From: CANHCC01 sp040381555
GTDB lineage: Bacteria; Bacteroidota; Bacteroidia; J057; RFSG01
Reading direction: 5' to 3'
Assembly: GCA_040381555.1 (NCBI GenBank)
Contig: JBEIHC010000070.1
Coordinates: 1 to 14,640 of the forward strand
DNA: 14,640 bases
The position numbers and the translations under genes were made by a program. The notes below the pieces were generated by a model, which saw nothing but the letters and a program-made list of their open reading frames with translations, had not been told where the DNA came from and searched no databases. This document shows, one piece after another, positions 8,301 to 14,166 of this stretch (positions are counted from its first letter, which is position 1; every line of letters starts with the position of its first letter).

Positions 8301-9346
8301 TCACATTCACTTAAAAGATTCATATTTCCATCTGGTGGAGAAAAGAACTTTACACTCACCCATTGACCATCGCGGTGAAGCGGATACCCAAACCGCTTAG
8401 CCAACTCAACATCTGTTTCATTTAAATTAAGCCGCATTTGAAAATTATGATTGCCATCTGCTCTACAGATATCTCCAACCTGACCAGAAAACAACGTGGG
8501 AACAAGAAACCTTGCACAATAACCATTGGAGAAAGTATCTAAGGCAACGTTAGTGGATGTCCCATCCAAAAAAGCATCCTTTATTGGGTTAAAATTGATG
8601 TCAGTTCCTGAACCCCCATCATTTAAAAACTGAATATCCATTCTAACTTTCGACAAATCTTCAGGCGAACAGGTAAATTTAACTGTATAATAAGCCACAC
8701 CTCCCTTTTTACACATTGTTACAAAACGCTTGTTCAGAGAGGGGTCTCTTAACTCCGGCATGACAAGGGAGTTAATATTTTGCCATTTTTTATTTGCAAA
8801 TACAATCACTATATCAATCGGGAGCTTCTTCTTATTATAGCGACCGATTGCAGAACGCAAATTACCCCAACTGTAATGAATAGAACTCTTCCCCGAAATA
8901 AACTCAGATGGATATGTGCCTATAAATAATAACTGACGCTCACGCTTTTGGCTTTCCTTAGACACATTGTCAAAGACTCGTTCTTTTAATCGGAACTGAA
9001 TCTGATTAATTTCTGCGTCCGGATATTCAATCGGCTTTTTATCCGTAATTGTATTATCCAATGATCGAGATAACAGAGATTTAGGACGAGTATTAAGCCA
9101 ATAATCAATAATTGAATCATTTACCCATTGTTCTTTTTGAAAACGTATGGTATGTTCATTAGTGGAAGAGTATAAATATACCAATTCCCTAGCATAAAGA
9201 GGATCTTCGGCATTTATTTCCTTCAAGAACCGACGCAACTCACTCCCTTCATTTTCACCTATACTACCAGTTACATAAATATTTTGTCCTTTGAGAGTTA
9301 AGAAACTCATAAACAAAATTATAATGAATCGCATATTGTTTAACAT
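8288..9346 (-). CDS. Exported protein of unknown family
   Basis: A 352-residue protein when started at the ATG at 9346, which overlaps the stop of the preceding lipoprotein gene as TAATG. A second in-frame ATG at 9334 (Met5) would also give a good signal peptide. An upstream TTG at 9364 is possible but would add residues before the signal. The hydrophobic leader (about 5-20) is followed by QN. The middle holds hydrophobic strands such as RQLLFIGTYPSEF (about 137-149) and PIDIVIVFANKKW (about 176-188), suggesting an alpha/beta fold, and the C-terminal third (about 215-340) looks like a beta-sandwich. Six cysteines lie at about 212, 226, 277, 294, 348 and 350; the tail CEC is unusual. It is probably periplasmic or surface attached. 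No family recognised. Its 3' end overlaps the barrel gene by 13 nt. Confidence 0.8.
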   Translation of the reverse strand: MLNNMRFIIILFMSFLTLKGQNIYVTGSIGENEGSELRRFLKEINAEDPLYARELVYLYSSTNEHTIRFQKEQWVNDSIIDYWLNTRPKSLLSRSLDNTITDKKPIEYPDAEINQIQFRLKERVFDNVSKESQKRERQLLFIGTYPSEFISGKSSIHYSWGNLRSAIGRYNKKKLPIDIVIVFANKKWQNINSLVMPELRDPSLNKRFVTMCKKGGVAYYTVKFTCSPEDLSKVRMDIQFLNDGGSGTDINFNPIKDAFLDGTSTNVALDTFSNGYCARFLVPTLFSGQVGDICRADGNHNFQMRLNLNETDVELAKRFGYPLHRDGQWVSVKFFSPPDGNMNLLSECECER

Positions 9347-10380
9347 TAATAGAATCCTGTACAATCTGAACCTGAAATCACGCTGGTCGGAAACACAGCA
9401 AAACTAAAGGAATATTTTTTCGGACACATAGCCGTTCCATCAAATACCTTAATTTGCATTTGATAGGAATTCGAAGACTGAGGCATAATAATTGATTGCC
9501 CTGGCTGGTACTGCTTGGCATCGATCACCTGTTTCCCATCATCGTCTAAAATCACAACCACATAATAAGCGTCTTTATGCGCTAACTCGTCTTTTATACA
9601 AATACTTTTTTTATCAGAAGAGAGCCAAACAATCTGAGGCTTCTTTTTGGGGCACTTACTTTCTGGTGGTGCTGGTGGTGGTGGTGGTGTAATTATTTTA
9701 ACTGGGTCCTTTTCGATTACTTTCTTACCGGCTTCCTTTTCGGCTCTTTTTCCATCATCACCTTTCTTTTCTTCACCCTTTTTATCATCACCTTTCTTTT
9801 CACCTCCCACCTTTCTAAAAAAATCAAATCCACCAATCACAATATAATTAGAATCGTTGGATGCCTGATAATTCAGATAATTTTTGATTTCATCCGTTGT
9901 CGAGAAGCAGCGCAGATGAACACCCCCATAAGTTGTATCAAATGTCGATTGTGCGAGGGCTAAGTATACCAATTTTTCTGTGATTTTCTCGCGGACCTGT
10001 TCTTGAATAGCAACGAAAGTTGTATCTTTTGAGCCCTTTGCTAAAGGCAAAGACAACCCATCTAAATATGCTTTTTCAGAAGGCTTTATCTGGTCAAGTT
10101 GTCTTACTTTTGTGATTTTAGCTCTTAGTTCATCCAACCAATCCAGAGGACGATTGTAGGACATAAAAGAATCCGAAACAATGAGATAACCGGTTTTAAT
10201 TATTAATGTTTCATCTTCTTTTGCTGGTACTAATAGTTCTTTCCAATCCTCGTTTAGCTTTTCTGCCTGGTTATTGTGTAAAACAACATGCACCTTAAGG
10301 TTCCTTTCATCTGGAGTACAGGCAATGCACAAAAGCATCAAAAGAAACACAGGAAGAAATCGTAGTTGGTTCGGTATCAT
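9346..10380 (-). CDS. Lipoprotein with Lys/Asp-Glu and poly-Pro linker
   Basis: A 344-residue lipoprotein if started at the ATG at 10380, which places a hydrophobic leader directly before a lipobox-like CIAC (Cys21). An earlier in-frame ATG at 10440 would put 20 polar residues in front of the leader and overlap the preceding gene, so I prefer 10380. Acidic residues soon after the Cys (TPDE) fit surface-exposed Bacteroidota lipoproteins, though weakly. Residues about 25-190 form one domain. Residues about 193-220 are a charged linker built partly on a 10-residue repeat (GEKKGDD and GEEKKGDD). A PPPPPAPP run (232-239) follows, then a C-terminal beta domain (about 243-330) with four to five Cys. 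The linker looks like a flexible spacer spanning the periplasm or peptidoglycan. Family not recognised. Confidence 0.82.
   Translation of the reverse strand: MIPNQLRFLPVFLLMLLCIACTPDERNLKVHVVLHNNQAEKLNEDWKELLVPAKEDETLIIKTGYLIVSDSFMSYNRPLDWLDELRAKITKVRQLDQIKPSEKAYLDGLSLPLAKGSKDTTFVAIQEQVREKITEKLVYLALAQSTFDTTYGGVHLRCFSTTDEIKNYLNYQASNDSNYIVIGGFDFFRKVGGEKKGDDKKGEEKKGDDGKRAEKEAGKKVIEKDPVKIITPPPPPAPPESKCPKKKPQIVWLSSDKKSICIKDELAHKDAYYVVVILDDDGKQVIDAKQYQPGQSIIMPQSSNSYQMQIKVFDGTAMCPKKYSFSFAVFPTSVISGSDCTGFY
9755..9801. repeat. 30-bp minisatellite inside the lipoprotein linker
   Basis: TCATCACCTTTCTTTTC occurs at 9755-9771 and again at 9785-9801, a period of 30 bp or exactly 10 codons. The copy number can therefore change without breaking the frame, which would alter the length of the charged linker between the two lipoprotein domains. 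Confidence 0.7.
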
Positions 10381-10414
10381 AACAATAATATGTTTAAAAT
10401 GTATTTTGTCCGTT

Positions 10415-11437
10415 TTAAGCCAAGGGGTAAATTCTTGCATTACCTGCCTGGCCCGGTCGAATATTTAAACGATCCAGATTTTCAATGATGTAAGAAAACA
10501 GAAATGCTCGCGCTTCATTACTAAGACCTGTACCGGTTTGATCATTGGCATTGATAAATTGTTCAATTCTCTCGTCATCCCAAAAATGATAAGCCCATTT
10601 TCTAATCTGCCAACTCATGCTTCCATCATGGCCTATTTTGCAATATAATTGATCATGAGTCTTTGCAATTTCATCCTCTATTATAATGTTATAGATGGGT
10701 TTAAATTCCATACCGGCTGGAGCACCCTGAATTGTAAGTTCGGTAATATTATTGGGATTATCGGTATCTCGAATACCAGGATTGGATTGATAGCCTTTTA
10801 GCATCGTTTTATAATCCCGCTTCAATTTATTTTTAAAGGTATAGCCGCTGTAAAAAAAACCGGTATGACGAATATGAATGTAGGCCAAAAAACCATATAA
10901 AACAAGAACGACTAATGGTATTGCCCCAAAACCGCCCGCAACCAGGGTCATACCGAAGATTTTGGCAATAGCCCCTATGATAACTAGAGATTTGCCAATT
11001 AAGCGAGAGGCAGACCACTCTGTATTGCTTATTTTTTGCTCCGCACTTCTGATGGCATTTAAATCCACCTGTATTCCGGAAGCCTTCTTATATTGATGAA
11101 CAGAAAGCTCCTTTTTGGCATCAGTGATTTTTGCTTGACCGACATGTGCAAAGAAGGCTCCAATTAAATCAATCAATACCAGAAAAGCAGCTGCAATGCC
11201 TAAATATATATCCAATCCACCAATAACAAAAGGTACTGCAGCCAAGAACAAAATTTCGGCAATAATTGCTATCAGAAAAAAGGTTCTATCTTCCTTGTAA
11301 CCCTGCAAAGTGTAGTAACCCGGATATCGAAATTGCCCATATTGTTTATAGGCATTTTCAGGATGCTTACGGGTTTGTTTCCATCGATCTATGGTGTCTT
11401 GTTCAGGCCATAGTATTTGGGTGCCTTGGTATTTCAT
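10415..11437 (-). CDS. Inner-membrane protein with four helices and a cytoplasmic-type tail domain
   Basis: A 340-residue protein, first of the long minus-strand gene block. About 50 polar residues come first, rich in Tyr, Gln and Lys. Two hydrophobic segments follow (about 53-73 and 77-98), then a charged stretch with a Lys-rich helix (about 101-145). Two more hydrophobic segments (about 147-167 and 169-189) precede a soluble C-terminal domain (about 200-340). There is no signal peptide, so an inner-membrane location with both termini on the same side is likely. The C-terminal domain has aromatic/acidic patches (WAYHFWDDERIEQF) but no motif I can assign. The family is not recognised. Being first in the block, ahead of a lipoprotein, an exported protein, a barrel and a T9SS cargo, it may form the inner-membrane base of an envelope complex. 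Confidence 0.8.
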   Translation of the reverse strand: MKYQGTQILWPEQDTIDRWKQTRKHPENAYKQYGQFRYPGYYTLQGYKEDRTFFLIAIIAEILFLAAVPFVIGGLDIYLGIAAAFLVLIDLIGAFFAHVGQAKITDAKKELSVHQYKKASGIQVDLNAIRSAEQKISNTEWSASRLIGKSLVIIGAIAKIFGMTLVAGGFGAIPLVVLVLYGFLAYIHIRHTGFFYSGYTFKNKLKRDYKTMLKGYQSNPGIRDTDNPNNITELTIQGAPAGMEFKPIYNIIIEDEIAKTHDQLYCKIGHDGSMSWQIRKWAYHFWDDERIEQFINANDQTGTGLSNEARAFLFSYIIENLDRLNIRPGQAGNARIYPLA

Positions 11438-11501
11438 TGGAAGTGGTAATTAAGAAGAATAACTGTTAAAATCATGTTAACTGTTGGATTATATTTAAAT
11501 A

Positions 11502-11509
11502 CAAAACTA
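11502..11509 (-). promoter_or_regulatory. Candidate promoter of the envelope gene block
   Basis: CAAAACTA on the plus strand reads TAGTTTTG on the minus strand, matching the Bacteroidota -7 consensus TAnnTTTG. It lies about 65 nt before the ATG at 11437. No clear -33 TTG is seen at the usual distance. It is the only such match in this gap and the natural start for transcription through the following six genes. Confidence 0.45.
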
Positions 11510-11595
11510 ATAAAATATTTGAGGTAAAAACACCTTATCTTTTATTTCCATAACTGCGAGAATGAATTTTAAGGCAACGAGCAAAACAAATTACA

Positions 11596-11620
11596 CACGG
11601 AAGAGCGTGACGCACGGAAA
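11596..11620. repeat. Dispersed GACGCACGGAA repeat copy
   Basis: CACGGAAGAGCGTGACGCACGGAAA is preceded by another CACGGAA half-copy, so the arrangement recalls the double copies at 1361-1398 and 158-190. It lies in the non-coding stretch upstream of the envelope gene block, on the same strand as the copies on the far left. Confidence 0.7.
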
Positions 11621-11705
11621 TCATATCCATATGCCAGTTTGATTTTTCGAGTTCAGTATATGTGATAAACATCTCGGATCAGGGATTGGTATGTATTATA
11701 AGTGA

Positions 11706-11723
11706 TTTATTTACACAAATAAA
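11706..11723. other. AT-rich perfect inverted repeat
   Basis: TTTATTT (11706-11712) and AAATAAA (11717-11723) are perfect complements around ACAC. It lies in the 530-bp non-coding stretch 11438-11968. It may be a weak operator or a cruciform/terminator-like structure; AT-rich sequence makes chance occurrence quite possible. Confidence 0.3.
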
Positions 11724-11779
11724 AGTTGAGCAGTACAAATAGAATTGTAAAAATTATGATTGTTTCAGAAAATAAAACT

Positions 11780-11833
11780 CCAGAGGTGTTATATGACTCT
11801 GGCAAACATTAATTTGCCGGAGCTTAATCTCGG
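11780..11833. other. Chain of three overlapping hairpins
   Basis: CCAGAG (11780-11785) pairs with CTCTGG (11797-11802). Its last bases start GGCAAA (11801-11806), which pairs with TTTGCC (11813-11818). That in turn shares CC with CCGGAG (11817-11822), which can pair with CTCGG (11829-11833) with one bulge. Because neighbours share arms, the outer and middle hairpins exclude each other, as in attenuators. No gene lies immediately downstream on the plus strand, so it may instead be part of a small RNA or a mobile-element remnant. Confidence 0.4.
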
Positions 11834-11895
11834 ACGATATGCCCATAGATATTAAATTATTTTACCTGCAACCGGTGTAGGCTATGCTGAGCCCC

Positions 11896-11955
11896 ATAGA
11901 AAAAGGCAACTAGGGGTCCGTTGTCTGTGCTGCATAAACAACGAACCCCTGGTTG
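11896..11955 (-). terminator. Strong terminator of the PEGA-like lipoprotein gene
   Basis: An 18-bp arm pair with one mismatch and one wobble joins 11907-11924 to 11938-11955 (core AGGGGTcCGTTGT and ACAACGaACCCCT) around a 13-nt loop. On the minus strand it lies 13 nt after the lipoprotein stop codon and is followed by GCCTTTTTC, the expected T run. This fits an intrinsic terminator for the minus strand. The stem is unusually long for one. Confidence 0.7.
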
Positions 11956-11968
11956 TTATAGTGTGTTT

Positions 11969-12583
11969 TTATTTCTTCGCTATATTTACAAAGGGAACTT
12001 CAATCTTGTCTTCAACATCGTCTTTAATTCCTTTTGTTTTCTCAATCATAGTGGGCTTTCGTTTGAATTTAATCAACGCCCTGTCAGGATAAACGGCAAC
12101 TATTTCCCCATCTACATTTTCGTATTTATCTTTAGTAAAAATTACTTTGTCGCCATTTTTAAAGTCGTAAGTTTTAGCAGGATTATAACCGGAAATGGGA
12201 GTAAGATTGTAGATAATTCTATTGGGTCTTGGTTTGTAAATATTCCCTGTCGCAAAATCAATTCCAAGCCAAATAAAACCAGTACAAATGTCCAAAATTG
12301 TATATCCGACACTTACTTTTCTGGTCATGTTTATTGTTGAAGTTTCAAAACCATCGGCTTTAATTTCAATTTTGCTGTTTCCTTGCTTTGCATTCTTAGG
12401 AACTTTTACAATTGTCGGTGCGTCGCCAACATAGTTGCCATTATAATAGACTTTTGCGCCCGGAGGCGTTCCATTATCTACTCTTGAAGCATCTTTTGAA
12501 CCACCAAGAATTGTTGCACAACCTTGAAATAGTAAACTTACAGCAACCACTGTCGCTAAAAATAATGTAACTTGTTTTTTCAT
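11969..12583 (-). CDS. PEGA-like lipoprotein
   Basis: A 204-residue lipoprotein: a Lys-Lys leader, hydrophobic core and lipobox FQGC with Cys22. Residues about 35-90 read as a PEGA-type beta domain (PGAKVYYNG-x-YVGDAPT, then a strand with IEIKADGFE). A hydrophobic stretch (about 92-113) ends in the motif G-I-D-F-A-T-G-x-I-Y-K-P, which I associate with a family of small PEGA-type lipoproteins in which a membrane-touching loop precedes the last strand. The C-terminal part (about 137-204) is a separate Lys-rich beta domain. PEGA domains bind cell-wall or carbohydrate components in some proteins, but no substrate is known here. The gene sits between a frameshifted T9SS protein gene (40 nt upstream) and a strong terminator. 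No TAnnTTTG element was seen in the upstream gap, so it may share the upstream gene's transcript. Confidence 0.85.
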   Translation of the reverse strand: MKKQVTLFLATVVAVSLLFQGCATILGGSKDASRVDNGTPPGAKVYYNGNYVGDAPTIVKVPKNAKQGNSKIEIKADGFETSTINMTRKVSVGYTILDICTGFIWLGIDFATGNIYKPRPNRIIYNLTPISGYNPAKTYDFKNGDKVIFTKDKYENVDGEIVAVYPDRALIKFKRKPTMIEKTKGIKDDVEDKIEVPFVNIAKK

Positions 12584-12623
12584 ATTTATCCGTTTTAAAA
12601 TTGGTTTTCACTTTACTTTGATA

Positions 12624-13136
12624 CTAATAAGACATTTCTGTTCCGCCCATCATATAATGATTGCTATGACCATTTTTTTCTTTTATCTGTCCATTGTCAA
12701 GATGAGTCAAAAAGATAATTCGGTGGTTCTCTTGTCTACCCGCCAGGTTTTGTAACAAGCACCATACTTTTTGTGGAGGAATACCCTGAGAGAAAATACT
12801 TTTTCCGGAGGCGTCGGTGAGTTCAAGGCTGTTTGCCATGCTCAGGTCCTCGCCATCCAGGTGCAGACTAAACTGAAAGGGGTTGGGATAGACCCGGATG
12901 GCGGAAAGGGGGAGTTGGGGGTTAACCGTAGCCGGCGTAATTATAAAGGGCTGATGAAATCCCTGGGTGAGGTGTTGCCCGGAGGTTGGGGTTCTTTCCA
13001 TGAGGGTTTCGCCGAGGGTCCAGTCGACCGTTGCCACTGCATTTCCGCCATAACCACCGGCGGCGCTGATGACAGAGCGTTCGAGGGTTTGGGCGTAGAG
13101 GCAGGGGTAAAGGCAAAACAGGATGAGAAACTTCAT
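12624..13136 (-). CDS. Small T9SS-sorted protein, probably frameshifted at its end
   Basis: As written, a 170-residue exported protein: signal peptide (about 1-15, cleaved before Gln16), a short conserved module of about 45 residues (VISAAGGYGG, VDWTLGE, LTQGFHQP) common in small Bacteroidota surface proteins, and a T9SS type A sorting domain from about 79 (IRVYPNPF, LELTDASGKSIFSQ, FLTHLDNGQIKEK). The last 16 residues (NGHSN to the end) do not fit the domain. If the A7 run at 12673-12679 were A6, the frame would continue EKMVIA and stop at 12650-12652, giving the usual short hydrophobic end of the sorting domain. So either a real frameshift or a sequencing error is likely. The insert RQENH before RIIFL is also odd. 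Base composition is clearly GC-richer than the neighbours from about 12770 to 13110, a hint of different origin. The mature protein has almost no non-sorting part. Confidence 0.75.
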   Translation of the reverse strand: MKFLILFCLYPCLYAQTLERSVISAAGGYGGNAVATVDWTLGETLMERTPTSGQHLTQGFHQPFIITPATVNPQLPLSAIRVYPNPFQFSLHLDGEDLSMANSLELTDASGKSIFSQGIPPQKVWCLLQNLAGRQENHRIIFLTHLDNGQIKEKNGHSNHYMMGGTEMSY

Positions 13137-13319
13137 CAGTACAGAATAAATACTTGAAATACAGACCTTAAAATTATTTTAGATTAGACGGGAAACCAAC
13201 CCGCATCAAGCATAAGTCAAACCGGATTTTGGGTGAAAAAAGGGGGATGGGGTCAGAATAATTCATTTACTATTTTGGATTTTTTTCATCGAAGCAGTCT
13301 TACAGATGCAAGAATTTTT

Positions 13320-13327
13320 TATTTTTG
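13320..13327 (+). promoter_or_regulatory. Candidate promoter of the XRE regulator
   Basis: TATTTTTG matches TAnnTTTG. It ends 24 nt before the ATG at 13352, giving a short leader. The possible TTG start at 13325 lies inside this element, which argues for the ATG. Another near-match, TATTTTGG, lies at 13271-13278. No -33 element is clear. Confidence 0.35.
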
Positions 13328-13351
13328 AGCTCAATCCAACAGTATACCCCA

Positions 13352-13693
13352 ATGCAAATAGGTTACAAAATCAAAAAGATCAGAGATGATCGAAAATTTT
13401 CGCAGTCTGAAATGGCTGAATTATTGGGCATTTCCCAATCTGCGTATTCTCGTTTAGAAAGGGACGAAACCCCGGTAGTCTTGAACGAACTGGTACGATA
13501 TGCAAAAACTCTAAATGTGCCGATACAGGAGTTTCTGCCAGATACCTTAAACATCCAAAATGTCAACGACCAAGGACAGGGAGGCCCCAATATCGTAATG
13601 GGCGATTTCCATTATTATCAAAATGGAGATGTTGAATCTCACAAATTGACGATTCAAATTTTACAGAAGGTGTTGGAGAAATTGGGGGGATAG
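13352..13693 (+). CDS. XRE-family DNA-binding regulator
   Basis: A 113-residue protein from the ATG at 13352. The in-frame TTG at 13325 would add nine residues but overlaps a promoter-like element and precedes the usual start of the domain. Residues about 4-62 are a Cro/C1-type helix-turn-helix domain: KIKKIRDDRKFSQSEMAELL, then GISQSAYSRLERDETP with the recognition helix at about 27-36, and a closing L-V-R-Y-A-K-T-L-N-V helix. After a Gly/Asn-rich linker (about 68-85), a C-terminal helix (IQILQKVLEKLG) probably mediates dimerisation. It lies divergent from the T9SS-type gene at 12624-13136 and next to an insertion sequence. The target is unknown; the palindrome at 527-540 or repeats nearby cannot be linked to it from sequence alone. 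Confidence 0.88.
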   Translation: MQIGYKIKKIRDDRKFSQSEMAELLGISQSAYSRLERDETPVVLNELVRYAKTLNVPIQEFLPDTLNIQNVNDQGQGGPNIVMGDFHYYQNGDVESHKLTIQILQKVLEKLGG

Positions 13694-14166
13694 TCCATTA
13701 TATTTTGGGGTAGCCGATATCGCCTTTTCTTGTATATCCTCTCGGCATTTCAGAATAAAAAACCTTCTTTTACCCTACCGCTTAAGCTCATTAAGCGAAG
13801 GGATTCTGTGTTTTGTCTCTACGCCGTTTTGTGTGGGTTTGATAGGACCATTTGCCCAAATTTCGGAATAGCAAATGATTCAGGAATCTCCCAATTCAAT
13901 ATTATTCCAATTTATTTTATTTAATGAAATTCTGGACACAATTGTTGTGGCCAGTGGGGTTGAAGCCCTCTCCATTGGAGCTTGTCTATGCAAAGATGAT
14001 TTATCTCGATTTCATAACCCAAAATCAAATCTAACAGGCAGTGGCAATGCGGATGGAGTCCCCTCCCCTTTTCGGAGAGGGCTAGGGAGGGGGATAGATA
14101 TTTTGAAGTTGCATGATTTTGGCGAGACATTTGTATTAATTTTTTAATCTCCTTTTTCGGTTGTCT
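13694..14166. other. Non-coding stretch with inverted repeats, no credible gene
   Basis: Between the XRE gene and the insertion sequence I see no credible gene. Open frames on both strands have poor, repeat-derived composition. Visible structure includes the perfect inverted repeat CGCTTAA-GCTCA-TTAAGCG (13779-13797), possibly a weak terminator for the XRE gene despite its 85-nt distance, an imperfect GC-rich inverted region around 13949-13984, and the palindromic repeat at 14059-14093. Confidence 0.6.
14059..14093. repeat. GC-rich palindromic repeat of the common CTCCCCTTTTCGGAGAGGG type
   Basis: CCCCTCCC (14060-14067) pairs perfectly with GGGAGGGG (14085-14092) around a loop containing CTTTTCGGAGAGGGC. 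Similar CCCTCCCCTTTTCGGAGAGGG-type sequences are, from memory, frequent intergenic repeats in many bacterial genomes, including Bacteroidota, and generate false short frames translated as SLALSEKGRG. It is probably a REP-like or mobile-element remnant. Confidence 0.6.

Noticed and set aside
11907..11955. Integron attC site
   Set aside because: The hairpin follows a stop codon as an attC would, but the outer bases do not give the RYYYAAC/GTTRRRY pair, the T run suits a terminator, and no second site flanks the lipoprotein gene.
11921..12340. Plus-strand 139-residue open frame
   Set aside because: It is antisense to the PEGA-like lipoprotein gene, which has a lipobox and recognisable domain; its composition (Phe/Asn/Ile-rich) is that of a reverse-strand shadow.
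12771..13157. Plus-strand 128-residue open frame
   Set aside because: Antisense to the T9SS-type gene; openness is explained by the GC-rich composition and the real gene has a signal peptide and sorting domain.
13325..13351. TTG start for the XRE regulator
   Set aside because: The TTG lies in a TAnnTTTG promoter-like element and the ATG at 13352 begins where the helix-turn-helix domain normally does.
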